Notes: generated from the sequence alone by a model not told the origin. 16,363 nucleotides of DNA from Rhodospirillaceae bacterium (GCA_013349695.1 DUZD01000032.1:1-16363); one strand, 5' to 3'. Positions 1-8,608 are shown, counted from the first letter of the stretch. Numbers and translations: made by a program.

Positions 1-500
1 TTGCGTTCGCGGGCGACTTCGATCGACAGCCGGTCCGACAAGGCGTTGACCACGGAAATGCCCACCCCATGCAGGCCGCCGGAGGTTCGATAGGCATCGC
101 CGCCGAACTTGCCGCCCGAATGCAGCGTCGTCATGATCACTTCCAGGGCCGATTTGGCCTTGAACTTGGGATGAGAATCGACGGGGATGCCGCGGCCGTT
201 GTCGGATACCATCACCGTTTGATCGGCGGCCAAGTGCAAATCGATGCGGCTGGCGTGCCCGACCACCGCCTCGTCCATGGCGTTGTCAAGTGCCTCGGCC
301 ACTAAATGATGCATGGCCGCCTCGTCGGTGCCGCCGATGAACATGCCCGGGTGCCGGCGCACCGGTTCCAGTCCCTCGAGGACTTCGATGTCCTTGGCGG
401 AATAATCCCGTTGCCGGTCCGCCGGCGGCTTGGGTTTCGATTTCCTGGCCGCCGCCGTGCCGGCGGCCCGTTCCTCCGCCAGGTCAAAAAGGTCGTTCAT
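1..500 (-). CDS. parE: DNA topoisomerase IV subunit B, N-terminal part (runs off the left edge)
   Basis: ATPase subunit of topoisomerase IV, which with ParC decatenates daughter chromosomes in the cytoplasm. About 166 codons are present. The GHKL ATPase fold is clear: EALDNAMDEA with the expected general base Glu69 and Mg-binding Asn73, the ATP-binding VSDNGRGIP loop, and the glycine-rich GGLHGVGISVVNAL lid segment. The N-terminal stretch YSAKDIEVLEGLEPVR and the short charged leader before it match alphaproteobacterial ParE better than GyrB. ATG at 500-498 is preceded by a weak purine-rich site (GGGATATGCGGA). The gene is divergent from the thioesterase gene across about 160 bp. ParE rather than GyrB is inferred from these local motifs only, because the C-terminal TOPRIM region lies outside the window. 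Confidence 0.9.
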   Translation of the reverse strand, partial: MNDLFDLAEERAAGTAAARKSKPKPPADRQRDYSAKDIEVLEGLEPVRRHPGMFIGGTDEAAMHHLVAEALDNAMDEAVVGHASRIDLHLAADQTVMVSDNGRGIPVDSHPKFKAKSALEVIMTTLHSGGKFGGDAYRTSGGLHGVGISVVNALSDRLSIEVARER

Positions 501-568
501 TCCGCATATCCCAATCGGCGCCGTCATGGCGCCCCCGCGAGGAAGCGAATCGGCCTCCTGCGGAGATT

Positions 569-597
569 ATCCTAAAAACCCTGTCGGGCGAAGGCAA
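569..597 (-). promoter_or_regulatory. candidate sigma70-type promoter for parE
   Basis: On the minus strand TTGCCT (597-592) and TAGGAT (574-569) are separated by 17 bases. Each hexamer matches the consensus at 4 of 6 positions. A start near 562 would give a leader of about 60 bases before the parE ATG at 500. This is pattern matching only; no second candidate in this divergent gap is better. Confidence 0.3.
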
Positions 598-659
598 GCA
601 TGATAAAGTAGGGAAGCATTTGAATATTACAATATGTTGTGTCGATGGAGAAAAGAGTC

Positions 660-1049
660 ATGTCCGAAGAGAACCCGCGGCCGAAAGGGGAACTTTCCAT
701 CCGCAGCCTCGCCATGCCGGCCGACACCAACCCTTCCGGCGACATTTTTGGCGGCTGGATCTTGTCGCAGATGGACATCGCCGGCAGCATCGCCGCCGGC
801 AACAGGGCCAAGGGCCGGGTCGCCACCGTGGCGGTCAAGGGGATGAGCTTTCACTTGCCGGTCCGTGTCGGTGACGTGGTCTGCTGCCATACCGAGATCC
901 AGCGGGTCGGCGACACTTCGATCACCCTCCTGGTGGAGGTCTGGACCATGCGCCGAGGCGAGCAGCGGCAGATCAAGGTGACCGAGGGCGCGTTCGTTTA
1001 CGTCGCCCTCGACGAGGAGGGCCGCAAACGGCCGGTGCCGCCTGAATGA
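660..1049 (+). CDS. yciA: acyl-CoA thioesterase, YciA-type hotdog-fold protein
   Basis: Predicted cytoplasmic hydrolase of acyl-CoA thioesters, about 129 residues, the usual size of the YciA/BACH group. The conserved helix motif GDIFGGWILSQMDIAGSI with its catalytic Asp is near the N-terminus, preceded by PADTNPSG and followed by the strand region TVAVKGMSFHLPVRVGD, all typical of the family. I place the start at ATG 660 because GGAG at 648-651 lies 8 bases upstream. GTG 639 and ATG 645 are in frame and would add only 7 or 5 residues. The C-terminal 14 or so residues are charged and proline-rich, as is common in the family. Chain-length preference cannot be read from sequence. It is a single transcription unit, divergent from parE and convergent with erpA, leaving only 35 bp between the two stops. 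Confidence 0.88.
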   Translation: MSEENPRPKGELSIRSLAMPADTNPSGDIFGGWILSQMDIAGSIAAGNRAKGRVATVAVKGMSFHLPVRVGDVVCCHTEIQRVGDTSITLLVEVWTMRRGEQRQIKVTEGAFVYVALDEEGRKRPVPPE

Positions 1050-1084
1050 AACCCGAATTCGCCGCTTCGGCCGCTCCGCCGCCG

Positions 1085-1408
1085 TCAGATGGCGAACGAG
1101 CTGCCGCAGCCGCAAGAAGAGGTGGCTTGTGGATTCTTGAGCGAGAAATAGGAGCCGATCAGGTCTTCGACATAGTCGAGTTCGGCGCCGTCGAGCAGAT
1201 TCAGGGAAACCTCGTCGACGACCACTTGGATGCCACTCCGCTCGAAAACCAGGTCGTCCTCGCGGCGTTGGTCGTCGAGGCTAAATCCGTACTGGAAACC
1301 GGAACAGCCGCCGCTGGAAATGGCGACGCGCATCATCTTAGCCACGTTTCCATCCTCGCCGACGAGTTCGGAGATGCGCTTGGCGGCGTTGGCCGAAATG
1401 GTGATCAT
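1085..1408 (-). CDS. erpA: iron-sulfur cluster insertion protein, A-type carrier (ErpA/IscA family)
   Basis: Small cytoplasmic scaffold/carrier that hands Fe-S clusters to apo-enzymes. The three family cysteines are present: one in SSGGCSGFQYGFSLDD and a C-terminal CGCGSSF pair. NLLDGAELDYVEDLIGSYFSLKNPQA is characteristic of A-type carriers and favours ErpA over IscA. The frame opens just after a TAG at 1444-1442, leaving two possible starts: TTG at 1438 (117 aa) or ATG at 1408 (107 aa). I prefer ATG 1408, which is preceded by GGTGA, but TTG 1438 has GGGAG about 10 bases upstream and cannot be excluded. It is divergent from dgt, an arrangement I recall as common in alphaproteobacteria. Confidence 0.9.
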   Translation of the reverse strand: MITISANAAKRISELVGEDGNVAKMMRVAISSGGCSGFQYGFSLDDQRREDDLVFERSGIQVVVDEVSLNLLDGAELDYVEDLIGSYFSLKNPQATSSCGCGSSFAI

Positions 1409-1479
1409 TTTTTCACCGATGTCAGACTCGGTTTCCAATATCTAAAGCTCCCATAAGACGAGTTCAGGTCATAGCCGTA

Positions 1480-1509
1480 CTTATGTAATCAGTCCTGGCG
1501 ATTTGTCAA
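1480..1509 (-). promoter_or_regulatory. candidate sigma70-type promoter for erpA
   Basis: On the minus strand a perfect TTGACA (1509-1504) is followed after 18 bases by CATAAG (1485-1480, 4 of 6 matches). This would start transcription near 1473, about 35 bases ahead of the TTG or 65 ahead of the ATG of erpA. I saw no convincing IscR-like box, but could not scan with a matrix. Confidence 0.4.
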
Positions 1510-1549
1510 ACTCGTTGCTTGGCAATGCCGCGCCTTGTAGGTTTCCGCC

Positions 1550-2716
1550 ATGGCCGCCGACCATCATCTTGCCCCTTATGCCTGCCATGCCGGCGCCAGC
1601 CGAGGCCGTCTTTTCAAGGAACCAGAAAGCGCCACCCGCGGCTGTTTTCAGCGCGACCGTGACCGCATCATCCATTCCGCCGCCTTTCGCAAGCTCGAGT
1701 ACAAGACCCAGGTTTTCGTCAACCATGAAGGCGATTACTTCCGCACCCGGCTGACCCACAGCCTGGAGGTGGCGCAGATCGCCCGTTCGGCTTGCCGTTA
1801 TCTCTGTCTCAACGAGGACTTGGCCGAAGCCCTGGCGCTGGCCCACGACCTCGGGCATCCGCCCTTCGGCCACGCCGGCGAGGAGGCTCTCAATGAAATG
1901 ATGGAGCCTTTCGGAGGCTTCGATCACAATGCCCAGAGCCTGCGCGTGGTCACCCGGCTCGAGCGCCGCTACGCCGATTTCGACGGCCTCAACCTGACCT
2001 GGGAAACACTGGAGGGGGTGATCAAGCACAACGGTTCCCTGTCCCGGCCCCTGCCGCGCGCCATCGCCGAATATGGGGAGCTGCATGACCTGGAAACGCA
2101 CACTTACGCCGGCGCCGAGGCGCAGGTGGCGGCGCTGTCCGACGATATCGCCTACAACAACCACGATATCGACGACGGACTGCGCGCCGGGCTGTTCACC
2201 ACCGGCGATCTCGCCGAGGTGCCCCTGGTCGGGCCGATCTTTGCCGAGGTCCGGAGCGACCATCCCGGCCTCGACGAATCGCGGCTGATTTTCGAGGCCG
2301 TCCGCCGCATGATTGGGGCCATGGTCACGGATGCGCTGGAGGAAACCGGGCGGCGGATCGCCGAGGCCAAACCGGAAACCGCCGCCGACATCCGCGCCTT
2401 GGACGGTCCGGTCGCCGGATTTTCCGCGCCCATGCGGGAGAACGACCGGGCGCTGAAAGCCTTCCTGTTCGATAACATGTACCGTCATTACCGGCTCAAC
2501 CGCATGTCCAGCAAAGCCCGCCGGGTGGTCAAGGAGCTCTTTGGCCTTTTGCTGTCGGAACCGGAATGCCTGCCCAGCGAATGGCGCGACGAGGCCGGAG
2601 ACGCGGGCTCGGAAGCGACGGCGCAACTGGTCGCCGATTACATCGCCGGCATGACCGACCGTTTCGCGCTGGACGAACACCGCCAGCTCTTCGACCTGCG
2701 GGCGCGGATGTCCTGA
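1550..2716 (+). CDS. dgt: dGTPase-like deoxynucleotide triphosphohydrolase (HD domain)
   Basis: HD-superfamily phosphohydrolase that cleaves dNTPs to deoxynucleoside and tripolyphosphate, 388 aa. The metal-binding set is visible: His70 in RTRLTHSLEVAQIA, the His99-Asp100 doublet in ALAHDLGHPPFGHAGEE, the nearby His103 and His108, and the distal Asp198 in LSDDIAYNNHDIDDG. The N-terminal GRLFKEPESATRGCFQRDRDR and SAAFRKLEYKTQVF are typical of the shorter, alphaproteobacterial type 2 group, which often accepts several dNTPs, so strict dGTP specificity is not assured. ATG 1550 is the first sensible start; its Shine-Dalgarno is poor. It heads the plus-strand run, with its stop 4 bases before argS, suggesting co-transcription. 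Confidence 0.92.
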   Translation: MAADHHLAPYACHAGASRGRLFKEPESATRGCFQRDRDRIIHSAAFRKLEYKTQVFVNHEGDYFRTRLTHSLEVAQIARSACRYLCLNEDLAEALALAHDLGHPPFGHAGEEALNEMMEPFGGFDHNAQSLRVVTRLERRYADFDGLNLTWETLEGVIKHNGSLSRPLPRAIAEYGELHDLETHTYAGAEAQVAALSDDIAYNNHDIDDGLRAGLFTTGDLAEVPLVGPIFAEVRSDHPGLDESRLIFEAVRRMIGAMVTDALEETGRRIAEAKPETAADIRALDGPVAGFSAPMRENDRALKAFLFDNMYRHYRLNRMSSKARRVVKELFGLLLSEPECLPSEWRDEAGDAGSEATAQLVADYIAGMTDRFALDEHRQLFDLRARMS

Positions 2717-2720
2717 AGCC

Positions 2721-4481
2721 ATGAACCTGTTCAACCATTTCCGCGATCGTCTGATCGCCATCATCGGGGAATTGGCCGCCGAAGAGTCCATACCGTCCGG
2801 TCTGGATACAACGCGGGTGACGGTGGAACCGCCGCGCGAGGAAAGTTTGGGCGACATCACCACCAACGCCGCCATGATCCTGGCCAAGCCGGCGGCGATG
2901 AAGCCGAGGGATTTGGCGGCGCTGCTGGCCGGGCGTCTGGATGGTCTGGATTCCGTCGCCGCGACCGAAATCGCCGGTCCCGGCTTCATCAACATGCGGC
3001 TGGAGAATTCGTTTTGGCGGCAACGGCTGGCGGAAATCCTGACGGCCGGGCCGGCCTATGGCGATTCCGGTTTTGGCCGTGGATGCAAGGTTAACGTCGA
3101 ATTCGTCTCCACCAATCCCACCGGCCCCTTGCATGTCGGCCACGGACGCGGCGCCGTCGTCGGCGACGCCCTGGCATCGCTGCTGGAGAAGGCGGGATTC
3201 GACGTCACCCGTGAATACTATGTCAACGACGCCGGCGCGCAGGTGGAAATGCTGGCCAGGTCGGCGGCGGCGCGCGCCGGCGAGGCGCTGGGCATGGTCG
3301 AACTCGACGAAGAAGCCTTGCAAGGCCTTTACCCAGGGGAGTACCTGAAGCCGGTGGGGGAGAAACTGGCCAGCCAGTTCGGAGCGCAACGGCTGAACGT
3401 TGACGATGCGGAAAATCTCCAATTTCTGGTCCGTTTTTGCATCGATGAAATGTTGGATCTCATCCGCGCGGATCTGGCGGTGCTCGGGGTGGAGTTCGAT
3501 GTCTTCACCTCCGAGAAAGAACTGGTCGAAGCGGGAGCGGTCGACGCCGCGCTGAAGTTCCTTGCCGGCCGGGGGCTGATCTACACGGGTGTTCTCGAAC
3601 CGCCGAAAGGCAAAAAAACCGACGACTGGGAACCCCGGCCACAGGCGTTGTTCCGGGCTACCGAATTCGGCGACGACGTTGACCGCCCACTCAAGAAGTC
3701 GGATGGAAGTTGGACCTATTTCGCCACCGATATCGCCTATCATATGGATAAGTTCCGGCGCGGTTTCGAGACCATGATCGATGTCTGGGGCGCCGACCAC
3801 GGCGGCTATGTCAAGCGCATGCGGGCGGCGGTCGAGGCGGTGACGGAAGGGGCCGGGGAGTTGGACGTCAAGCTCTGCCAGATGGTTAAACTCACCGAAG
3901 GCGGCCAGCCGGTGAAGATGTCGAAACGGGCTGGCGCCTTCGTCACCTTGAGCGAGGTCATCGAGCGGGTCGGCCGCGACGTGGTCCGCTTCATCATGCT
4001 GACCCGCAAGAACGACGCCCACCTGGATTTCGATCTCGCCAAGGTCACCGAACAATCGCGCGAAAACCCGGTCTTTTACGTCCAGTACGCCCATGCCAGG
4101 TCTTGCTCGGTGCTGCGCCACGCGGCCGAGGTCTTCCTTCCTGGCGAGTTGAGTCCGTCCGCCTTGGCGCGGGCCGAACTCGACCGCTTGACCGATCCGG
4201 CGGAGCTTGCTTTGATAAAAGTCATGGCGAGTTGGCCGAGTTTGGTGGAGAGCGCGGCGCTCGCCCATGAACCCCATCGTGTGGCTTTCTATTTAAACGA
4301 TCTCGCGGCGCGGTTTCATATGCTTTGGAACAAAGGCAACGAAAACGCCGATATGCGTTTCCTGATCCCTGGCAAACGGGCGTTGTCGGCGGCGAGACTG
4401 GCCTTGGTGCGGGGAACGGCTATTGTGATCGCATCGGGGCTGAAAGTAATGGGCGTAATCCCTGTTCAGGAGATGAAATGA
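2721..4481 (+). CDS. argS: arginine--tRNA ligase
   Basis: Class I aminoacyl-tRNA synthetase charging tRNA-Arg, 586 aa, a normal length. The Add-1 N-terminal domain is followed by the HIGH signature as HVGH at residues 138-141 within STNPTGPLHVGHGRGA, the family-typical TDIAYHMDKFRRGF segment, and the KMSKS-equivalent KMSKR at 399-403 followed by AGAFVTLSE. The C-terminal helical anticodon-binding domain includes NPVFYVQYAHARSCSVLR and ends in ALVRGTAIVIASGLKVMGV. It starts 4 bases after dgt and its TGA overlaps the next start by 4 bases (ATGA), indicating translational coupling with the SPOR gene. Confidence 0.97.
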   Translation: MNLFNHFRDRLIAIIGELAAEESIPSGLDTTRVTVEPPREESLGDITTNAAMILAKPAAMKPRDLAALLAGRLDGLDSVAATEIAGPGFINMRLENSFWRQRLAEILTAGPAYGDSGFGRGCKVNVEFVSTNPTGPLHVGHGRGAVVGDALASLLEKAGFDVTREYYVNDAGAQVEMLARSAAARAGEALGMVELDEEALQGLYPGEYLKPVGEKLASQFGAQRLNVDDAENLQFLVRFCIDEMLDLIRADLAVLGVEFDVFTSEKELVEAGAVDAALKFLAGRGLIYTGVLEPPKGKKTDDWEPRPQALFRATEFGDDVDRPLKKSDGSWTYFATDIAYHMDKFRRGFETMIDVWGADHGGYVKRMRAAVEAVTEGAGELDVKLCQMVKLTEGGQPVKMSKRAGAFVTLSEVIERVGRDVVRFIMLTRKNDAHLDFDLAKVTEQSRENPVFYVQYAHARSCSVLRHAAEVFLPGELSPSALARAELDRLTDPAELALIKVMASWPSLVESAALAHEPHRVAFYLNDLAARFHMLWNKGNENADMRFLIPGKRALSAARLALVRGTAIVIASGLKVMGVIPVQEMK

Positions 4482-5407
4482 TGGCGCCGTCCGACGAATC
4501 CATCGACCGAAACGGGACGATTGTTCCAGATCCAGCCGAAACCCTGGACTTCGAGCCGGTGGTCCGGCCCCCGCCAAAGTGGATGGGCAACGTCAAACTG
4601 TTTTTAGGTCTGGCCTTGCTGACGGTGACGGGCGGCGGGATCGTTTGGTACTTTTTTGGCGACCGGCTCTCTGGCGGCGGAGAGGCCGGCGTTCCCGTGG
4701 TCCGGGCCGAGGAAGGACCGGTCAAGGTGCGTCCAGAGAATCCCGGCGGGATGAACGTGCCGGACCGGGACAAGCTGATTTACGATCGCATGCAGGGCAT
4801 GGACGTAAAACCGCCCGTCGAGCGCTTGCTGCCGCCCCCGGAGGCGCCGTTGCCGCCGCCCAAGGTGCCGTTGTCGCCGCCCAAGGCGGGGATGGAAGCA
4901 ACAGCCGAGGCCGGCCAGCGCCAGCCCGCCGCCAGCCGAGCCGCCGCCAGCCGAGCTGTCGCCAAGGCGAAGAAGTCCTCTCCTCCGGCTCCCGCCGTGC
5001 CCACCATCGAAGAAGTACTCGCCGTCAAGCCGCCGCCGCCGCTGCCGCCGCTTCTGCCCACCGGCGGCAAAAAAGCGAAGCCCGTGATCGAGGCCAAGCC
5101 GGCGGCAAGCTCGGCGGCCGCCAAGCCTGCCGGCCCCGTCCAGCCGAAAGCGATTTTTCGGGTTCAGTTGGCCGCCGTCAGAACCATGAGGCGGGCGCAA
5201 CAAGAATGGAGCCGCTTGCGGAAAAACCATTCGGACCTCCTGGGAAAATTCGAGCTTTCCGTGACCAAGGCCGATCTCGGTCCCGGCAAGGGCCTGTTCT
5301 ATCGCCTGCGCGCCGGTCCTTTGGCCTCCAAGGCGGCGGCTCGCGATCTTTGCGCCAAACTGGCCAAACGGAAGGTGGGATGCCTGATCGCCCGAGCCGA
5401 AAAATAG
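4478..5407 (+). CDS. SPOR-domain inner-membrane protein
   Basis: Predicted single-pass membrane protein (309 aa) that would display a peptidoglycan-binding SPOR domain in the periplasm, as cell-division proteins of the FtsN/DedD kind do. A cytoplasmic N-terminus of about 38 residues precedes a membrane segment at about 39-60 (VKLFLGLALLTVTGGGIVWY). A long Pro/Ala/Lys-rich periplasmic linker follows, then the SPOR domain at about 225-307, with IFRVQLAAVRTMRRAQQEW and the paired FYRLRAGPLASKAAAR. Start ATG 4478 or the adjacent ATG 4481: AGGAG at 4468-4472 fits either, and the start overlaps the argS stop. Linker repeats (P-L-x-P-P-K, A-A-S-R-A) suggest slippage-prone growth. Position before nagZ fits a peptidoglycan role; the exact function is unknown. 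Confidence 0.85.
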   Translation: MMAPSDESIDRNGTIVPDPAETLDFEPVVRPPPKWMGNVKLFLGLALLTVTGGGIVWYFFGDRLSGGGEAGVPVVRAEEGPVKVRPENPGGMNVPDRDKLIYDRMQGMDVKPPVERLLPPPEAPLPPPKVPLSPPKAGMEATAEAGQRQPAASRAAASRAVAKAKKSSPPAPAVPTIEEVLAVKPPPPLPPLLPTGGKKAKPVIEAKPAASSAAAKPAGPVQPKAIFRVQLAAVRTMRRAQQEWSRLRKNHSDLLGKFELSVTKADLGPGKGLFYRLRAGPLASKAAARDLCAKLAKRKVGCLIARAEK

Positions 5408-5408
5408 A

Positions 5409-6434
5409 ATGACGGCCGGCTTCCCCCTGGCGGTGATCTTCGGTTGTTCCGGGCCGGTGCTTGGCGACGGCGAACGCCGGTTTTTCGGCGAATCCGATCC
5501 TTTGGGCTTCATCCTCTTCGCCCGCAACTGTGAGAACCCCGGCCAGGTGCGCCGCCTTGTCGGAGATTTGCGCGCCTGCGTCGGCCGGTCCGATGCGCCG
5601 ATCCTCGTTGACCAGGAAGGCGGCCGGGTGGTTCGCCTGAAACCGCCCCATTGGCGGGCGCCGCCGGCGCCGGCCCGGTTCGCCAAGCTTGCCCGCCGCG
5701 ACCCTCGACGGGCGGTCAGGGCGGCGCGCCTCAACGCCCGGCTGATCGCCGCCGAACTTTTCGATCTCGGCATCACGGTAAACTGCGCGCCGGTCCTCGA
5801 CCTGCCGCGGGCCGACGCCGATCCCATCATCGGCGATCGGGCCGCCGGCGACACGCCGGACGTGGCGGCCCTGCTGGGAAGGGCGGCTTGCGAGGGTTTC
5901 CTCGCCGGCGGCGTGGCGCCGGTGATCAAACATATTCCCGGCCATGGCCGCGCCACCAGCGACAGCCACAAGGAATTGCCGCTGGTGGAGGCCTCGTGGA
6001 AGGAGCTTGAAAGGGTCGATTTCGCTCCCTTCCGGGCGCTCAAGGAGATGCCTTGGGCGATGACGGCGCACGTCGCTTACCAAGTGGTGGACGGGCAAGC
6101 CCCCGCCACCACATCGGCCAAGGTGATCGAAGAAGTGATTCGCGGCGCTATCGGTTTTCAAGGCCTCCTCGTGTCCGACGACTTGGAGATGCGGGCTCTC
6201 CAAGGCGGCCTTGGCGAGCGGGCCCGGGCGGCGCTTGCCGCCGGCTGCGATTTGCTGCTCCACTGCAACGGAAGCATCGCCGAAATGAGTTCTGTCGCCA
6301 GCGCTTCCACGCCGTTGAGCCGGGCGGCGGCCGGGCGCCTCGCCCGCGCCGGCGGCCAGGCTTCGATGCCGCAAGCCTTTGACGCCAAGGCGGCGGCGGC
6401 CGAGCTCGATGATTTGCTGGCGGCGGCGTCATGA
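5409..6434 (+). CDS. nagZ: beta-N-acetylhexosaminidase, GH3 family
   Basis: Glycoside hydrolase family 3 enzyme that removes N-acetylglucosamine from anhydro-muropeptides in cytoplasmic cell-wall recycling, 341 aa. The signature KHIPGHGRATSDSH starts at Lys174 and carries the mobile-loop Asp185/His187 dyad that acts as acid/base in NagZ. The nucleophile is Asp257 in LVSDDLEM. The TIM-barrel start FILFARNCENP and VDQEGGRVVRL are also conserved. There is no signal peptide, consistent with a cytoplasmic location. It begins one base after the SPOR gene stop and ends in an ATGA overlap with the M50 protease gene, so it sits in a coupled operon. The N-terminus is slightly short, but all catalytic elements are present. 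Confidence 0.94.
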   Translation: MTAGFPLAVIFGCSGPVLGDGERRFFGESDPLGFILFARNCENPGQVRRLVGDLRACVGRSDAPILVDQEGGRVVRLKPPHWRAPPAPARFAKLARRDPRRAVRAARLNARLIAAELFDLGITVNCAPVLDLPRADADPIIGDRAAGDTPDVAALLGRAACEGFLAGGVAPVIKHIPGHGRATSDSHKELPLVEASWKELERVDFAPFRALKEMPWAMTAHVAYQVVDGQAPATTSAKVIEEVIRGAIGFQGLLVSDDLEMRALQGGLGERARAALAAGCDLLLHCNGSIAEMSSVASASTPLSRAAAGRLARAGGQASMPQAFDAKAAAAELDDLLAAAS

Positions 6435-7120
6435 ACGTCGAGGCGATCTTGACCGCTGCCTCGGTCTGGGTGATCCCGGTGCTCTTGGCCGTCACCCTTC
6501 ATGAAGCCGCGCACGGCTGGGTGGCATGGCGGCTGGGCGACGACACCGCCTACCGCATGGGCCGGGTGAGCTTCAATCCGTTCCGCCACATCGACCTTTT
6601 CGGCACGGTGCTCCTGCCGGCGATGCTGCTGTTCTTCTCCGCCGGCCGCATGATGTTCGGCTTCGCCAAGCCGGTGCCGGTGAACTTCTTGAGGCTGAGG
6701 CGGCTCCGGCGCGACATGGTTCTGGTCGCCTTGGCCGGGCCGGGAACCAATCTGTTTCTGGCGGCGGTTTCGGCCGCCCTGTTCCATGTCGTTCCCTATT
6801 TTTCCGGTGACGTCATGCTGTGGATCGGGCGCAATTTGCACAATTCGGTATGGATCAACACTCTTTTATGTGTTTTCAACATGCTGCCGCTGCCGCCCCT
6901 GGACGGTGGCCGGGTGGCGGTCGGACTGCTGCCGCCGCCGCTGGCCCGGCCGCTGGCGCGGTTGGAAAAGGCCGGGATCCTTATTGTTCTCGGCGCCATA
7001 TTTATCTTGCCGTGGATCGGTGACATACTGGGGTTCGATCTGAATGTATTCTGGTGGCTGGTGGGGATGCCGGCGGAATATCTCATGGACGTGATTTTCA
7101 CTTTGGCGGGCATCAAATAA
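6431..7120 (+). CDS. site-2 protease-like membrane metalloprotease (M50 family)
   Basis: Polytopic membrane zinc protease of the short (RseP-unlike, no PDZ) M50 type, 229 aa. The zinc motif HEAAHG gives His24, Glu25 and His28 inside the first hydrophobic helix. The third ligand is Asp158 in NMLPLPPLDGGRV. About five to six hydrophobic segments are seen, including the one containing LVALAGPGTNLFLAAVSAAL, which is also typical of the family. This is the standard neighbour of nagZ and scpA in many alphaproteobacteria. The substrate is unknown. The start overlaps the nagZ stop (ATGA), and scpA follows 7 bases after its stop. Confidence 0.9.
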   Translation: MNVEAILTAASVWVIPVLLAVTLHEAAHGWVAWRLGDDTAYRMGRVSFNPFRHIDLFGTVLLPAMLLFFSAGRMMFGFAKPVPVNFLRLRRLRRDMVLVALAGPGTNLFLAAVSAALFHVVPYFSGDVMLWIGRNLHNSVWINTLLCVFNMLPLPPLDGGRVAVGLLPPPLARPLARLEKAGILIVLGAIFILPWIGDILGFDLNVFWWLVGMPAEYLMDVIFTLAGIK

Positions 7121-7127
7121 GGGCTTG

Positions 7128-7943
7128 ATGGCAAGGGACGACGTATTCGAGGAAACGCCGGCGCCGGCGGGGGAAACCCCGGCGTTGCCTTTTGTCGTCG
7201 ACATCGACGGCTTCGAGGGGCCCATCGACATGCTGCTGGCGCTGGCCCGCGAGCAGAAAGTGGATCTGGCCCATATCTCCATCCTGCAACTGGCCGACCA
7301 GTACCTGGCCTTCATCGTCGAAATTCGGCGCGCCGACCTGGAATTGGCCGCCGACTACTTGGTGATGGCGGCCTGGCTGGCCTACCTCAAATCGCGCCTC
7401 CTGCTCCCCGACCTAGGCGAAGAGGACGAGCCGACGGGCGAGGAAATGGCCGCCGCCCTGGCCTTCCAACTGCGGCGCCTGGAAGGGATGCGTGAAGCGG
7501 GAACGCGGCTGATGGCCGGGTCCCGGTTGGGGCGGGAGTTTTTCGCCCGCGGCGCGCCGGAAGCTTTCGCGGCCCGGACCAAGACCGTTCTCGAAGCCAC
7601 CCTTTATGACTTGCTCAAGGCTTATGGCGAGCAGAAGCTCCGGCAAACGGACAAGGTCCTGCACATCGAGCCGTGGGAGCTTTACACCGTCGAGGAGGCG
7701 TTGCGGCGCCTGCGGCTGCTGCTTGGCAAAACGCCGGAGTGGACGATTCTTTCCCGCTTCCTGCCCCCCGTTTTAGGCGACCGGATGGCCGTCCGCTCGG
7801 CGCTCGCCGCTACTTTGGCCGCGGCATTGGAAATGGCCCGCGAGGGTAAGCTCAAGCTGCGTCAGAGCGCCCCGTTCGGTCCCATTTATCTGCACCGGGC
7901 GAGAGCGAAGCGGTCCACCGGCAAGCCGGAGCCGAACGGTTGA
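7128..7943 (+). CDS. scpA: segregation and condensation protein A
   Basis: Kleisin subunit of the SMC-ScpAB condensin that organises the chromosome in the cytoplasm; 271 aa. The N-terminal motif FEGPIDMLLALAREQKVDLAHISILQLADQYL is the classic ScpA SMC-neck-binding region, followed by ADYLVMAAWLAYLKSRLLLP. The C-terminal winged-helix part ends in EMAREGKLKLRQSAPFGPIYL. ATG 7128 is preferred over the in-frame TTG at 7125 because AAGG lies just upstream in the gap after the M50 stop. The stop overlaps the scpB start by one base, so the two partner proteins are translated together. Confidence 0.94.
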   Translation: MARDDVFEETPAPAGETPALPFVVDIDGFEGPIDMLLALAREQKVDLAHISILQLADQYLAFIVEIRRADLELAADYLVMAAWLAYLKSRLLLPDLGEEDEPTGEEMAAALAFQLRRLEGMREAGTRLMAGSRLGREFFARGAPEAFAARTKTVLEATLYDLLKAYGEQKLRQTDKVLHIEPWELYTVEEALRRLRLLLGKTPEWTILSRFLPPVLGDRMAVRSALAATLAAALEMAREGKLKLRQSAPFGPIYLHRARAKRSTGKPEPNG

Positions 7944-8608
7944 TGGACGGCGGCGCTCATCACATCAGGCTGTTGGAGGCGCTCCTTTTCGCCTCCGCCG
8001 AGCCGGTGCCCGAGCGCCTCCTCGTCCGCCGCCTGCCGGAGGCGGCCGATGTCGGGGCGCTGCTGGAGGAACTGAAGGGCCATTATGCCGGGCGGGGCGT
8101 CAATCTGGTCAAGTCGGGCGCCTCCTGGGCCTTCCGTACCGCGCCCGACCTGGCGGGCCAACTCAACCAAGAGATCGAGGTCGGCCGCAAGCTGTCGCGG
8201 GCGGCGGTCGAAACGCTCGCCGTCATCGCCTACCACCAGCCGGTGACGCGGGCCGAAATCGAGGAGATTCGCGGCGTCGGCATGAACAGGGGAAGCCTCG
8301 ATATGTTGCTGGAAGCGGGGTGGATCAGGCCCTTGGGCCGACGCCACACGCCGGGCCGGCCGGTCACCTGGGGCACCACCGACGCCTTCCTCGACCATTT
8401 CGCGCTGCACGATTTGGGCGATTTGCCGGGACTCGACGAATTGAAGGCGGCGGGATTCCTTGATCCCCGCCCCGCCCTCGAGCTTTTCAGCGTCATCGTC
8501 TCGGCGGAGCCGGCAAATGGCGAGGGCGAAACCGGCGAAGCCGAAAACGAAGATGCACCCGCCCCACCGGACCCCGACGACGGCTTGACCAACCCCGTTG
8601 CCGAATGA
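7943..8608 (+). CDS. scpB: segregation and condensation protein B
   Basis: Winged-helix dimer that binds the ScpA kleisin in the SMC complex; 221 aa. Typical segments are HIRLLEALLFASAEPVPE at the N-terminus, then RKLSRAAVETLAVIAYHQPVTRAEIEEIRGV, and GRPVTWGTTDAFLDHFAL in the second winged helix. The C-terminal 35 or so residues are acidic and proline-rich (about 188-221) and look unstructured. ATG 7943 overlaps the last base of the scpA stop codon. A TTG at 7940 is also in frame but less likely. A gap of 177 bp follows before tatA. Confidence 0.93.
   Translation: MDGGAHHIRLLEALLFASAEPVPERLLVRRLPEAADVGALLEELKGHYAGRGVNLVKSGASWAFRTAPDLAGQLNQEIEVGRKLSRAAVETLAVIAYHQPVTRAEIEEIRGVGMNRGSLDMLLEAGWIRPLGRRHTPGRPVTWGTTDAFLDHFALHDLGDLPGLDELKAAGFLDPRPALELFSVIVSAEPANGEGETGEAENEDAPAPPDPDDGLTNPVAE

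Noticed and set aside
1481..2995. Long minus-strand open frame of 504 codons
   Set aside because: It lies antisense to dgt and argS, has no recognisable domain, and such frames are expected opposite GC-rich genes.
2529..4277. Minus-strand open frame of 582 codons
   Set aside because: Entirely antisense to dgt/argS; low-complexity His/Gln/Arg/Gly composition typical of a shadow frame.
4325..4477. Upstream extension of the SPOR gene frame
   Set aside because: It would overlap argS by 150 bases; the ATG at 4478 with AGGAG upstream and a 4-base overlap is far better.
4604..6043. Minus-strand open frame of 479 codons, and another at 5178-6374
   Set aside because: Antisense to the SPOR gene and nagZ, both of which have clear domain motifs; no family resemblance.
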